The translations under genes were made by a program, and so were the position numbers. From positions 248,001 through 312,000 of the forward strand of contig NZ_JACOPQ010000003.1 in the NCBI RefSeq assembly GCF_014287675.1: 64,000 nt of DNA, written 5' to 3'. Below the pieces are notes generated by a model. That model did no database searches. It was not told where the DNA came from and worked only from the letters and a program-made list of their open reading frames with translations. How positions within the stretch are numbered: the first letter of the stretch is position 1; each line of letters starts with the position of its first letter. Positions 44,025-52,922 of this stretch are shown in pieces. The stretch comes from Lawsonibacter faecis. Its GTDB lineage: Bacteria; Bacillota; Clostridia; Oscillospirales; Oscillospiraceae.

Positions 44025-46493
44025 TCACACAAAGAGGCGGAAAATCAGGCTGCCGATTTGGTAGACCAGGAACGATCCGAGGTACGCCGCGCCCAATTGC
44101 CATACGATGGAGCGCAGGGTCCACTTGGTGGAGTTCATCTCCTTGTGGATGGTGGACACCGCCGCCACGCAGGGGACGTAGAGCAGGACAAAGACCAGGA
44201 AGGCGTAGGCGGCCACGGGAGTGGCGAAGGTGCCGGACAATGCCCCGGCCACCACGCTGCCAGCCGCGCCCACGGAGAACCCGTAGAAGAGGCTCATGGA
44301 GGAGACTACCGCCTCCTTGGCCACCAGGCCGGTGAGCAGGGCCACGGCGGCCTGCCACGTACCGAAGCCCAGGGGCACCAGCACGGGTGCGATAAAGCCG
44401 CCCACCGCGCCCAGGAAGGAGTCGGACGCATCCTCCACCATGGCGATGCCGCCGCTCCAGCCGAAGGACTGGAGGAACCAGAGGACCACGCTCATAGCGA
44501 GAATCAGGGTGCCCGCCTTCACCAGGAAGCCCCGGACCTTCTCCCAGACGTGGAGCAGACAGTTTTTCAGCGTTGGCATCCGGTAGGGCGGCAGCTCCAG
44601 CACAAAGGCGGCGGGCTCACCCCGGAACATGGTCTTTTTCAGAATAATGCCCGAGGCAATGGCGAAGAGCAGCCCGATGACATACAGCGAGAAGACCACC
44701 AGTCCCGCGTATTGCGGGAAAAACGCGGCGGAGATGAGGCCGTAGACCGGGAGCCGGGCGGAGCAGGACATAAAGGGCACCAGCATGATGGTCATGCGGC
44801 GGTCCTTCTCATTCTCCATGGTGCGCGCGCCCATGACGGCGGGCACCGTGCAGCCGAAGCCCATCAGCATGGGGATGAACGCCTTGCCGCTGAGGCCGAA
44901 GCGCCGCAGCAGCCGGTCCATAATAAAGGCCGCACGGGCCATATAGCCCGAGTCCTCCAGAATGGAGAGGAAGAGGAACAGCAGGGCGATCTGGGGCAGG
45001 AAGGTGAGCACCCCGCCCACGCCGGCGATCACCCCGTCCACCAGCAGGCTGGTGACCCAGGGGGCCACCTCGGCCGCAGCCAGCGCCCCGGAGACGGCCC
45101 CTCCCAGCATCCCCACAAGAGCCTCCACCCCGTCGGACAGGAACTGCCCGGGGCCGAACGTGAGGGAGAACATGGCCAGCATCATCAGCAGGAACACAGG
45201 GACGGCGAACCACTTGTGGGTGACGATGGAGTCGATTTTATCGGAGAGGGTCAGCTCCCCCGCCTTGCGGCCCTTCTGGACAGACACGCTGGCCACCCGC
45301 TGGATAAACTGGTAGCGGGCGTCGGCGATCAGGGTCTCCCGGTCGCCCAGGACATAGGCGTTCTCATACTCCTCGCAGACTGCCTCCAGAGCGGCCCTGG
45401 TGGCCTCGTCCAGGTTCAGGGACTTCTCCACCAGGGCATCCCCCTCGATGAGCTTCACGGACGCCCAGTGGGCGGGAATCCCGGCGGCATAGGCCCGGTC
45501 GTGAATCAGCTCGCCCACCTCGTGGTGGATGAGGTGGGTATAGTCGTCGTAGAGATCGTCGGGCTCAATGGTCACGCCCACATGCATCTGCTCATGGGCG
45601 ATACGCAGCAGCTCCTGAATATTCTCCCCGGTGCGGGCCGCAATGGGCACCACGGGTACGCCCAGGAGCTTTGAAAGGCGTCCGCAGTCCAGCTTGTCGC
45701 CGTGCTTCCGGGCCTCGTCCATAAAGTTCAGGGCGATCACCATAGGCCGCTCCAGCTCCAGCAGCTGGGCCGTCAAGTAGAGGTTGCGCTCGATATTGGT
45801 GGCGTCCACGATGTCGATAATGGCGTCGGGGTGCTCGCCCACGATGAAGTCGCGGGCCACAATCTCCTCCATGGAGTAGGGGGACAGGGAGTAGATACCC
45901 GGCAGGTCCACCACCGTGACGCTCTTACCGTCCACGCTGGCCTTGCCCTCCTTCTTCTCCACCGTCACGCCGGGCCAGTTGCCCACGTACTGGTTGGAGC
46001 CGGTGAGGGCGTTGAAGAGGGTCGTCTTGCCGCAGTTGGGGTTGCCCACCAGAGCCAGCTTCATCTCCCGGGTGTCGTGGCTGGCCCAGTCCCGGGCCGT
46101 GCCGCCGTGCTCCGCCTCCTCGTGGGCGTGGGCCGCGTTCATGCGGCGGAGGGTCTCCTCGTCGGGGATCCGCTGGACCATGCCGGAGCGGCGCTTCCGG
46201 GTGTCCTGACAGGCCTGGGCCTCGGCCCCTGTGGCCATCAGTATCTGCGCGGCGTCCTCTTTGCGCAGCGAGAGCTCGTATCCCCTGAGGTTTACCTCAA
46301 TCGGGTCCCCGAAGGGGGCGATCTTGCGGACCATAATCTCCGTGCCGGGGGTCAGGCCCATGTCCACCAGGCGGCGCTTCACGGGTCCCTTCTCATTGCC
46401 CACCCGGAGGATGATGCCCTTTTCGCCCGGCGCCAGGCTCTCCAGGGTGCTTTTCTGCTGCTCCGTGGCTTCCTTCATCCTTATCCCATCCAT
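44025..46493 (-). CDS. feoB: FeoA-FeoB fusion, ferrous iron transporter
   Basis: 822 residues. Residues 15-90 form a FeoA SH3-like domain (GEKGIILRVGN, GLTPGTEIMVRKIAPFGDP). After a linker, the G domain has G1 GNPNCGKTT, G3 DLPG, and G4 NFMD (in place of NxxD, normal for FeoB). The membrane part has the Gate motifs with GCTVPA and SCSARLP cysteines. It imports Fe2+ in a GTP-linked way. The start is either ATG 46493 or ATG 46478; both lie inside the transcript. Fusion to FeoA occurs in several Clostridia. Confidence 0.94.
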   Translation of the reverse strand: MDGIRMKEATEQQKSTLESLAPGEKGIILRVGNEKGPVKRRLVDMGLTPGTEIMVRKIAPFGDPIEVNLRGYELSLRKEDAAQILMATGAEAQACQDTRKRRSGMVQRIPDEETLRRMNAAHAHEEAEHGGTARDWASHDTREMKLALVGNPNCGKTTLFNALTGSNQYVGNWPGVTVEKKEGKASVDGKSVTVVDLPGIYSLSPYSMEEIVARDFIVGEHPDAIIDIVDATNIERNLYLTAQLLELERPMVIALNFMDEARKHGDKLDCGRLSKLLGVPVVPIAARTGENIQELLRIAHEQMHVGVTIEPDDLYDDYTHLIHHEVGELIHDRAYAAGIPAHWASVKLIEGDALVEKSLNLDEATRAALEAVCEEYENAYVLGDRETLIADARYQFIQRVASVSVQKGRKAGELTLSDKIDSIVTHKWFAVPVFLLMMLAMFSLTFGPGQFLSDGVEALVGMLGGAVSGALAAAEVAPWVTSLLVDGVIAGVGGVLTFLPQIALLFLFLSILEDSGYMARAAFIMDRLLRRFGLSGKAFIPMLMGFGCTVPAVMGARTMENEKDRRMTIMLVPFMSCSARLPVYGLISAAFFPQYAGLVVFSLYVIGLLFAIASGIILKKTMFRGEPAAFVLELPPYRMPTLKNCLLHVWEKVRGFLVKAGTLILAMSVVLWFLQSFGWSGGIAMVEDASDSFLGAVGGFIAPVLVPLGFGTWQAAVALLTGLVAKEAVVSSMSLFYGFSVGAAGSVVAGALSGTFATPVAAYAFLVFVLLYVPCVAAVSTIHKEMNSTKWTLRSIVWQLGAAYLGSFLVYQIGSLIFRLFV

Positions 46494-46525
46494 CTCAATG
46501 TTTGTCTCAGCTAACTGCCAGAGCT

Positions 46526-46554
46526 ATTATACCTCCATCTGCGCAATGGGGCAA
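46526..46554 (-). promoter_or_regulatory. Sigma-A promoter of feoAB
   Basis: Minus strand TTGCCC (46554-46549), 17 bases, TATAAT (46531-46526), about 33 bases before the first start codon. No clear Fur box was recognised. Confidence 0.65.
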
Positions 46555-46654
46555 GGGGTTCCCACAGTTCTTTTCATATTTCATATCGCCTGGTGCTGAA
46601 TCTCTATCCTTTCAGGGCGCTGCCGCAGCGCCCTTCTGCCCCGCATAAGGGTTC

Positions 46655-46690
46655 AAAAAGCCCGGCATCCGAACTGGATGCCGGGCTTTC
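46655..46690 (-). terminator. Terminator of the CD1247-type gene
   Basis: A 14-bp stem (46657-46670 with 46676-46689) with a 5-base loop; the minus strand continues in a U-run. Confidence 0.85.
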
Positions 46691-46700
46691 TCAGCGGTTC

Positions 46701-47165
46701 TTACTCGTGATCGTGATCATGGTCGCAGCCACAGCCGCAGCCGCAGTCGTCGTCCTCACAGCCGTTCACGTCGATGGCGAACTTGGAGTCGCAGGCGGGG
46801 CAGGTGATGCAGCCGGCCGCCAGCACGCTCTCGTCGATGGTCAGGTCCGCGCCGCAGTTGGGGCACTCTACCTCGAAAAAGTCCTCGTCCTCATCCTCGT
46901 CGCCGCAGCAGCAATCGTCGTCATCCTCATCCTCGTCGTCTTCCTCGAAGATGACCTCCTCCACATCGCTGAGGTCGTCGGAAATGGCGTCGATCTCCTC
47001 GCCCATGGCCTCGATGCTGTCCTCCAGGTCCTCGATGGACATGCCGACTTCCTCCAGGATACCGATGATGTGGGTGAGAAGCTTGCCCTCCTTGGAATTC
47101 TCGGCGTCGATGTCCAGCCCGTCGGCCAGGCCCTTCAGATATGCGACCTTCTCAGAAATAGTCAT
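46701..47165 (-). CDS. CD1247-type N-terminal domain protein with acidic and Cys-rich regions
   Basis: 154 residues. The N-terminal helical domain (1-65, KVAYLKGLADGLDID) is the domain found in C. difficile CD1247 relatives. The centre is highly acidic with a CCC triplet (DDCCCGDEDED), followed by a zinc-ribbon-like CPNC ... CPAC pair, and a tail CGCGCGCDHDHDHE suited to metal binding. It is cytoplasmic and follows EF-P in the same direction. Function unknown. Confidence 0.8.
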   Translation of the reverse strand: MTISEKVAYLKGLADGLDIDAENSKEGKLLTHIIGILEEVGMSIEDLEDSIEAMGEEIDAISDDLSDVEEVIFEEDDEDEDDDDCCCGDEDEDEDFFEVECPNCGADLTIDESVLAAGCITCPACDSKFAIDVNGCEDDDCGCGCGCDHDHDHE

Positions 47166-47199
47166 AATGTTCTCCTTTTAATTGAGGCCGCAATGGCCG

Positions 47200-47218
47200 T
47201 ATTTCGGCGGGGCCCAGC
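47200..47218. repeat. Short GC palindrome, member of a dispersed set
   Basis: GGCGGGG and CCCCGCC flank a 4-5-base centre between efp and the CD1247-type gene. Related palindromes occur at 55384-55406 and 61064-61085. Confidence 0.5.
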
Positions 47219-47257
47219 CCCGCCCTGCCGCTGGTCTTATCCGTCCGCTCCCGGCGC

Positions 47258-47827
47258 TCAGGCCTTGCAGCGCTCCAGGTAGTCGCCGGTGCGGGTGTCG
47301 ATCTTGATCTTGTCGCCCGGGTTGATGAACAGGGGCACCTTGATCTCCGTGCCGGTCTCCAGGGTGGCGGGCTTGGTCACGTTGGTGGCGGTGTCGCCTT
47401 TGAAGCCGGGATCGGTCTCAGTGACCTCCAGCTCCACGAAGGTGGGGGGCTCGACCATGAAGATCTTGCCCTTGTAGGAGTTGATCTTACAGACCATGTT
47501 CTCCTTGACGAAGCGGAAGCTGTCGCCCAGGGTGTCGGCGCCGATGGGCACCAGGTCGAAGGTCTCGGGGTCCATGAAGTAGTAGAGGTCGCCGTCGTTA
47601 TAGCTGTACTCCATGTCCTTGCGCTCCACATAAGCCTGCTCAAACTTGGCGGTGGGGTTGAAGGAGGTCTCAGTCACGCCGCCGGTGATGACGTTCTTCA
47701 TCTTGGTGCGGACAAAGGCGGCGCCCTTGCCGGGCTTCACATGCTGGAATTCGACCACCTGCATGACCTGACCGTCCATCTCAAAGGTCACGCCGTTGCG
47801 GAAGTCACTGGCAGTAATTGTAGGCAT
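47258..47827 (-). CDS. efp: Translation elongation factor P
   Basis: 189 residues, three beta-barrel domains. The N-domain has GVTFEMDGQVMQVVEFQHVKPGKGAAFVRTK (given only by its core VKPGKGAAFV), with Lys in PGKG at the tip that is modified in many species. The C-domain ends in IKIDTRTGDYLERCKA, matching the family signature. It relieves ribosome stalling at polyproline. It sits downstream of an Xaa-Pro peptidase gene, a common Firmicutes arrangement. Confidence 0.97.
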   Translation of the reverse strand: MPTITASDFRNGVTFEMDGQVMQVVEFQHVKPGKGAAFVRTKMKNVITGGVTETSFNPTAKFEQAYVERKDMEYSYNDGDLYYFMDPETFDLVPIGADTLGDSFRFVKENMVCKINSYKGKIFMVEPPTFVELEVTETDPGFKGDTATNVTKPATLETGTEIKVPLFINPGDKIKIDTRTGDYLERCKA

Positions 47828-47929
47828 TGGTATTCATCCTCCAAAAAAGTGTATCTACGGGTGCTGCTCAGAAATTATCAAGTTATTTTACCTTATTTTG
47901 CCCCGTTTTGCAAGGGTTTTTCCCCTCTT

Positions 47930-48997
47930 TTAGAGAATAATCAAGTCCTTGGGGGCTTTTGTCAGGTTCACACAGCCGTCGGCGGTAAAAATGGTCACAT
48001 CCTCTATGCGCACGCCGAATTTTCCGGGCAGGTAGATTCCCGGTTCGGCGGAGACGGCGGCGCCCAGGGGAATAACGTCCTCGCAGGTGGACCCGGCGTT
48101 GGGGGCCTCGTGGATTTCCAGGCCCACGCTGTGGCCGAAGCTGTGGCCGAAGTATTCCCCGTATCCCGCGTCCTCAATCACTCTGCGGGCGGCGGCGTCC
48201 ACACTCTTGCCGGTCACGCCCGCCTTCTCGGCGGCGATGCCGGCCAGCTGGGCCTCCAGCACCACGGCATAGACCTTCTTCATCTCCTCGGTGGGCTCCC
48301 CCACCGCCACGGTGCGGGTCATGTCGGAGCAGTAGCCGCCGTAGACGCAGCCGAAGTCCATGGTGACGAACTCGCCGGACTGGATTGCCCGGTCGCTGGG
48401 GACCGCGTGGGGCAGGCTGCCGTTGGGGCCGGAGGCCACAATGGGGTCGAAGGACATCTTCTCCGCGCCGAAGCGGAGCATATCATAGGTCAGCTTCGCG
48501 GCGACCTCTTTCTCCGTGACGCCGGGTCGCAGAAATTTCAAAATCTCCTCCAGGGCCTGCTCGCTGATGCGCTGGGCCTTGGTCATAAGGGCGATCTCCT
48601 CCTCATCCTTGGCGGCGCGGAGGGCGCCCAGCAGCCCCTGGGCGGGGACCAGCTCGCAGGTAAAGGCGTCGGCGAGCTGGCGGTATTGGGCCACGGTCAT
48701 ATAGCCGTCCTCAAAGCCCAGCTTCTCAATGCCCAGATCGTCAATGGCCTTCTGGATGAGGATGCGGTAGTTCTTGGCACGGTCGGTCATGGTGACGGAG
48801 ATCCCGGTGACCTGCTTTTCGGCGGCCTCGATGTACCGGGAATCGGTGAAGTAGCGGCACTCGTTCTTCGCCACCACCACATAGCCCTCTCCCTTGAAGC
48901 CTACGGCGTAACGCTCGCCGGGTTCGCTGGAGACCAGCATGGCGTCGATACCATACTCGTCCAGTCTGGCCGCGATCTGCTTGAGATGATTCATCAT
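47930..48997 (-). CDS. Xaa-Pro aminopeptidase (M24), housekeeping copy
   Basis: About 355 residues. The start is ATG 48997 with GAGGAG five bases upstream; ATG 48994 is equally possible. Ligands: MDFG, SDMTRT, FGHSFGHSVGLEIHE (His), SAEPGIY (Glu) and RIEDV (Glu). It removes N-terminal residues before proline. It precedes efp, and the pairing with EF-P is widely conserved. It differs from the paralogue at 12978 in having the standard GHSVGLEIHE block. Confidence 0.93.
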   Translation of the reverse strand: MMNHLKQIAARLDEYGIDAMLVSSEPGERYAVGFKGEGYVVVAKNECRYFTDSRYIEAAEKQVTGISVTMTDRAKNYRILIQKAIDDLGIEKLGFEDGYMTVAQYRQLADAFTCELVPAQGLLGALRAAKDEEEIALMTKAQRISEQALEEILKFLRPGVTEKEVAAKLTYDMLRFGAEKMSFDPIVASGPNGSLPHAVPSDRAIQSGEFVTMDFGCVYGGYCSDMTRTVAVGEPTEEMKKVYAVVLEAQLAGIAAEKAGVTGKSVDAAARRVIEDAGYGEYFGHSFGHSVGLEIHEAPNAGSTCEDVIPLGAAVSAEPGIYLPGKFGVRIEDVTIFTADGCVNLTKAPKDLIIL

Positions 48998-49021
48998 AAA
49001 CACTCCTCATGAAATAAATAT

Positions 49022-49864
49022 TTAATCCTGCCACTGGGCCTTCAGCTCCACAGGCAGCTCCACAGCAAAGCCGCCGTATGCGCCATAGGACGCCTCATAT
49101 TTGTCAAAGCTGATAATGACCCGGTCCCCGGCGAGATAAAACTCAAATTGGTCCAGAGGGTACTCCTCCAGCTTTTCAAAGTAAATAGCTCCCTCTTCCC
49201 GCTCGCTCTCCCGGACGGCCTCCAGAATCAGCTCCCTGAGCCCGTCCTCCGTCCCCTCCACCAGGTCGGTCAGCTTCAGAAGCTCACCGGTATCGGTGCG
49301 GAAGGTATAGCTGTCGCCCCCGTAATCATATACGCCGCCCATGAACCATTCATAGGTGATGGAGACGCACAGCAATTCTTCCGTATGGGTAAGAACCCTT
49401 GCGTAATTCTCATAGAGATAGCTATCACTCCCCGCCGCTTTCTCTAACGCAGATTCCCAAGCCCAGAGAAGATTGTCGTTTTCCGGAGAAAAGAACGACT
49501 CCTCCAGCGCTTCAAAGCAGGCGTTTATCCTGCCGTAGCCCTCCGTATCCTCCGGAAATACGGGAATTTCAAAGAAAGCACTGAGATTCAGCCCCTGTGG
49601 GTCCAGCGTTGTGCGGCGGATTCCCGTCTCCTCGTCGAGAACCGACGTTCTCCGGTAGAGCAGTTCAGGCGGGTCCGTCTCCCCGGTCGGAGCGGGGGAC
49701 AGGGCAGGGGCCGGTTCAGGCGGCTGAGCCTGTGTGGAAACGGGAGCCGGAGGCGGCGGCGCGTCCGCGGTCCGCTCCGGCGGCGGCGCGGGGCTCTGCT
49801 CCGCTCCACAGCCTGTCAGCAGCAGCACCATGCAAAGGCACAGGATCCAATCCCTCTTTTTCAC
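49022..49864 (-). CDS. Lipoprotein with DUF3298-like C-terminal domain
   Basis: 280 residues from a GTG start that overlaps the previous stop (GTGA). Lipobox LLTGC (about 15-19) after MKKRDWILCLCMV, then a Pro/Ala-rich linker to about 65. The folded part contains SITYEWFMGGVYDYGGDSYTF (core EWFMGGVYDYGG) and FEFYLAGDRVIISFDKYE, resembling RsiV/DUF3298 extracellular domains. It is anchored outside the membrane. Function unknown; it is the third gene of a YqeG-Nfo operon. Confidence 0.75.
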   Translation of the reverse strand: MKKRDWILCLCMVLLLTGCGAEQSPAPPPERTADAPPPPAPVSTQAQPPEPAPALSPAPTGETDPPELLYRRTSVLDEETGIRRTTLDPQGLNLSAFFEIPVFPEDTEGYGRINACFEALEESFFSPENDNLLWAWESALEKAAGSDSYLYENYARVLTHTEELLCVSITYEWFMGGVYDYGGDSYTFRTDTGELLKLTDLVEGTEDGLRELILEAVRESEREEGAIYFEKLEEYPLDQFEFYLAGDRVIISFDKYEASYGAYGGFAVELPVELKAQWQD

Positions 49865-50709
49865 AAAAACCCCTCATAGGCCCGCTTCATCGTCAGCGCG
49901 TCCTCCGCCTGGGTGCCGGCCGATTCGCAGATGATGGTCGGGCTCCAGCCCCGCTCGGCCAGGGCGCGCATCAGCGGCTCGTGGGCGGGGCCGTACTCCT
50001 CCTGGGCGAAGGTGAGGTGCACTTTCTCGCCGCCGCCGGGGGTGAACTGGATGCAGGAGAAGTGGCTGTGGAAGCGGGATGCCCGCTCCTCCCCCAGCTC
50101 GGCGCGCATCCGGTCCAGGATGTGGGCCACCGCCCCGGCGCTGCCGTCCAGCTCGCCAAGGGTGCGGGCGTAGAGGTGGCCGAAGTCCACACAGGGCAGA
50201 AGGCGCTCGTCCACCTGGCACAGCTCCAGCACCTCGTCCAGGTCGCCAAACTGGTTGATTTTTCCCATGGTCTCCATGCACAGGGCAATGTGGCCGTACC
50301 CCGCGCCGTCCACCCGCTTCACAATCTCGCCCAGATTGCGCACGGCGATGCCGGCGGCCTCCCGCCGGGTACGCTTCATCAGCGCGCCGGAGTGGACGGT
50401 GACCCGCCGGGCCCCCATCCAGTCGGCGGCCCGGCAGGCGGCGACGATATAGCCAGCCGTCTTCTCCAGGCTCTCGGGGTCGGGGTTGGCGGGGTTGACG
50501 AAGTAGGGGGCGTGGAGGGACAGGACGATCCCCTGCTCCGCCGCCCGGGCCCCCAGAGTACGGGCGGTCTCCTCGCCCACGTTCACGCCCTTGCCGCACT
50601 GGTATTCGTAGGCGTCCAGGCCTATCTCGCGAAGCCAGCGCGGGGCGTCTACAGAGGATTTATAGGGGAAGGAATTGGAATTGCCTGCCGGGCCAAATAA
50701 TACGCTCAT
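49861..50709 (-). CDS. nfo: Endonuclease IV (AP endonuclease family 2)
   Basis: 282 residues, a TIM barrel with the metal-ligand blocks SLHAPYF, TVHSGA, MCMETMG-like LCMETMGK, CVDFGHLYAR and FHSHFS. Glu in METMG and His in DFGH and HSH are the three-zinc-site ligands. It nicks DNA at abasic sites. It overlaps YqeG by four bases upstream and the lipoprotein gene downstream. Confidence 0.92.
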   Translation of the reverse strand: MSVLFGPAGNSNSFPYKSSVDAPRWLREIGLDAYEYQCGKGVNVGEETARTLGARAAEQGIVLSLHAPYFVNPANPDPESLEKTAGYIVAACRAADWMGARRVTVHSGALMKRTRREAAGIAVRNLGEIVKRVDGAGYGHIALCMETMGKINQFGDLDEVLELCQVDERLLPCVDFGHLYARTLGELDGSAGAVAHILDRMRAELGEERASRFHSHFSCIQFTPGGGEKVHLTFAQEEYGPAHEPLMRALAERGWSPTIICESAGTQAEDALTMKRAYEGFL

Positions 50710-51218
50710 GTGTCTCTCCTGTTGTTTCGTCTTCCCAGGGCGCGGAAGGGCGTCTCCGCGGCGTACCGGAGGTAGCGCCCGGGATTGCCCCTGAGCTCGA
50801 TGGGCTCCACCATAAAGGCCAACACGCCGGAGCGCCTGGCGCCCAGGATATCGGTAAAAATCTGGTCCCCCACCATAGCGGTCTCCTCCGGGGTGCGGCC
50901 CATGGCCTCCATTGCGCGGAAGAAGCCCCCGGTCCCGGGCTTGCGGGAGCGGCCCTGGCAGGGGATGCCCAGGGTCTCCGCGTAGTGCTTCACCCGGGCG
51001 GGCTTGCGGCTGTTGGAGAGGAGGAAGAGGGTCACGCCCTCCGCCGCCAGAGCGGACTTCCAGTTCAGAACAGCCTGGTCCGGCTCGGGTTGTCCATACT
51101 TCGCCAGGGTGTTGTCCAGGTCGGCCAAAAGCAGAGTAATCCCCCGGCGGCGCAGGGCCCGGGGCTCAATTTCAAAAATACTGCCGTACACCCGGTCGGG
51201 CACGAGGGAAAAGGGCAT
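50706..51218 (-). CDS. YqeG family HAD-IIIA phosphatase
   Basis: 170 residues. HAD motif I LLLADLDNTLAKYG, motif II FLLSNS, and the C-terminal VGDQIFTDILGA motif define the YqeG/Gep4 type. A probable phosphatidylglycerophosphate phosphatase-like or sugar-phosphate phosphatase in the cytoplasm. First gene of the minus-strand operon to EF-P, overlapping Nfo by four bases. Confidence 0.93.
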   Translation of the reverse strand: MPFSLVPDRVYGSIFEIEPRALRRRGITLLLADLDNTLAKYGQPEPDQAVLNWKSALAAEGVTLFLLSNSRKPARVKHYAETLGIPCQGRSRKPGTGGFFRAMEAMGRTPEETAMVGDQIFTDILGARRSGVLAFMVEPIELRGNPGRYLRYAAETPFRALGRRNNRRDT

Positions 51219-51323
51219 TGGGTCACCTCTTAGTTTCTGAATTTCACTTCTGATTATGTGAGCGTCTGCATAGAGTGGATTATATCATTTCAGCTGATTA
51301 TGGACAAGGGGGTACCTTCCATT

Positions 51324-52100
51324 ATGCTTTCCAAATCCCATCTCATCCTCACTGTTCCTCCGGCGGACAGCCGGACGGCAAGCGCCCTGGGCCTGCCGCT
51401 GGCCCACACGGCCTACCGGGTGGGCGGCGGGCCCCATCTGTTCCGGGCCAATATGCCGGTGGCGGTCCGGGGCGGTCTCATGGTCATTGACGACAGCGGC
51501 TTTGACGGAATGGGGGAGTCCACCCCCTTCTGCCACGAGGTCATGCGGGAGTGCGCCGCCCGGGGGTTCGACGGCGTCATCTGCAAATTCGCGGCCCGGC
51601 CCCTCACGGTTTTGAGTACCATCGTGACCGAGCTGGGCGAGCTGATGCACAAGCGGGGCTGGCCCCTCTATGTCACCGAGCCCTACGCCCGCTTCTCCGA
51701 CAAGGCCAAGGTGCTGATCTCCTCCGCCCTCTCGGGCGGCTCCCTCCAGCTGCGCCTGATGGAGGCCGCGGAGCGTTACGGCGCGGGTCGGGTGGCTCTG
51801 GAGGTGGAACGGGTCTGCCAGGATTTCTTTCTCCCCTCCCCAACCGGCCAGGGCGTGGACCTCACGCCGGAGGAGCTGCGGCGCCGGATGGAGGAGCTGG
51901 CCCCCTCGGTTTTCTTTTCAAGCGAGCTTTGCGCCCATTACTTTACCTATATGTCCCCCCAGAGCGGGGCCCACTTCATCCTTTTCGACGACGCGGGGAG
52001 CATCCGCAAGAAACTTCACATCGCCCGGAGCCTGGACATCTCCGACGCGGTGCTGGCCTATCCCCAGGTCTCCGATCTGCTGACCGAGATTCTGGAATAG
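51324..52100 (+). CDS. Hypothetical protein, possibly a TIM-barrel
   Basis: 258 residues from ATG 51324. Alternating hydrophobic strands (ILTVPPAD, GLMVIDDSGFDGMG, GFDGVICKFA, PLYVTEPYA, RVALEVERVC, HFILFDDAGSIRKKL) suggest a TIM-barrel related to glycoside-hydrolase-18-like or phosphodiesterase folds. There is no signal peptide. No family recognised, and no conserved catalytic motif. It is divergent from the YqeG operon and monocistronic, ending at a terminator. Confidence 0.68.
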   Translation: MLSKSHLILTVPPADSRTASALGLPLAHTAYRVGGGPHLFRANMPVAVRGGLMVIDDSGFDGMGESTPFCHEVMRECAARGFDGVICKFAARPLTVLSTIVTELGELMHKRGWPLYVTEPYARFSDKAKVLISSALSGGSLQLRLMEAAERYGAGRVALEVERVCQDFFLPSPTGQGVDLTPEELRRRMEELAPSVFFSSELCAHYFTYMSPQSGAHFILFDDAGSIRKKLHIARSLDISDAVLAYPQVSDLLTEILE

Positions 52101-52164
52101 CCACCCGCAAAAGAGCTGCAAACCGTGCGCACGGCACCCGCGGGACGCTCCGGCAGGGACGACA

Positions 52165-52196
52165 AAAACCCCGCAACCTTACGGTTGCGGGGTTTT
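52165..52196. terminator. Bidirectional terminator between hypothetical gene and rpsU
   Basis: A perfect 14-bp stem (AAAACCCCGCAACC with its complement) over a 4-base loop with TTTT on one side and AAAA on the other. Confidence 0.9.
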
Positions 52197-52200
52197 AACC

Positions 52201-52383
52201 TTAATAGAACTTCTTTTTGTTCTTGCGCGCAGCCTCAGACTTCTTGCGGCGCTTGACGCTCGGGCTCTCGTAGTGCTCACGCTTGCGCACCTCGGCCAGG
52301 ACGCCCGACTTCGCGCAAGTGCGCTTGAACCGCTTCAGGGCATTCTCCAGCGATTCGCCATCCTTTAAACGGACTTCCGACAT
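52201..52383 (-). CDS. rpsU: 30S ribosomal protein S21
   Basis: 60 residues from ATG 52383, with GGAGGGGAAATCA upstream. It reads MSEVRLKDGESLENALKRF and ends KSEAARKNKKKFY, characteristic of S21. It belongs to the 30S subunit and helps 16S anti-SD interaction. Confidence 0.97.
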   Translation of the reverse strand: MSEVRLKDGESLENALKRFKRTCAKSGVLAEVRKREHYESPSVKRRKKSEAARKNKKKFY

Positions 52384-52475
52384 TGATTTCCCCTCCCTCC
52401 GACGCGACAGAAGCCTCTGCCGCGAAAGGGCCACAGGCATAGGCGGTTACGCCTAGATATGGCTTTAACAGTAGT

Positions 52476-52504
52476 ATTATATGCAAAATTCAGAATCTTG
52501 TCAA
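52476..52504 (-). promoter_or_regulatory. Consensus sigma-A promoter of rpsU
   Basis: The minus strand reads TTGACA (52504-52499), 17 bases, TATAAT (52481-52476), a perfect match in both boxes and spacing. Confidence 0.9.
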
Positions 52505-52537
52505 GGATATATTTTTTTCCGGGCGAAACATACTTGT

Positions 52538-52918
52538 CTACCGCTCCAGGAAAAATTCCAGCTCCTCCCCCGCGGGACCGGTACAGAAAGCGATTCGTAT
52601 CGGGTACTCGCCGCCCAGGCGCTTGTCCACTGGCTCAATAAAAATTTCGCAGCCGGCCCGGCGGACCCGTTCAGCGGCCGCGTCCACATCGTCCACCGCA
52701 AAGGCGATATGGGCGAAATGGCCCTTTTTCAAATCCGCCGCGCCGTTGGCCGTGACCTCCAGCAGAACGTTGCCCAGATTCAGCATGGCACCGCGCTCCG
52801 CCCCGGTGCCCCAGGTGCGGACCACGCCGCAACCCAGGACACGGCCGTAAAAATCCAGCACCTCTTCAAAATTCTCCTCGCCCCGAGCCTTGAGGGAGAT
52901 ATGATGAATGCCCTTCAT
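52538..52918 (-). CDS. VOC (glyoxalase/bleomycin-resistance-like) family protein
   Basis: 126 residues with two beta-alpha-beta-beta-beta modules. HHISLKARGEENFEEVLDF begins as in the family (core HHISLKA), and the metal-ligand-type residues His (HISL), His (HIAFAVDD) and Glu (LEFFLE) are in the expected places. It follows leuS by four bases. It could be a methylmalonyl-CoA epimerase-like or lyase activity; no substrate can be assigned. Confidence 0.85.
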   Translation of the reverse strand: MKGIHHISLKARGEENFEEVLDFYGRVLGCGVVRTWGTGAERGAMLNLGNVLLEVTANGAADLKKGHFAHIAFAVDDVDAAAERVRRAGCEIFIEPVDKRLGGEYPIRIAFCTGPAGEELEFFLER

Positions 52919-52922
52919 CCGC

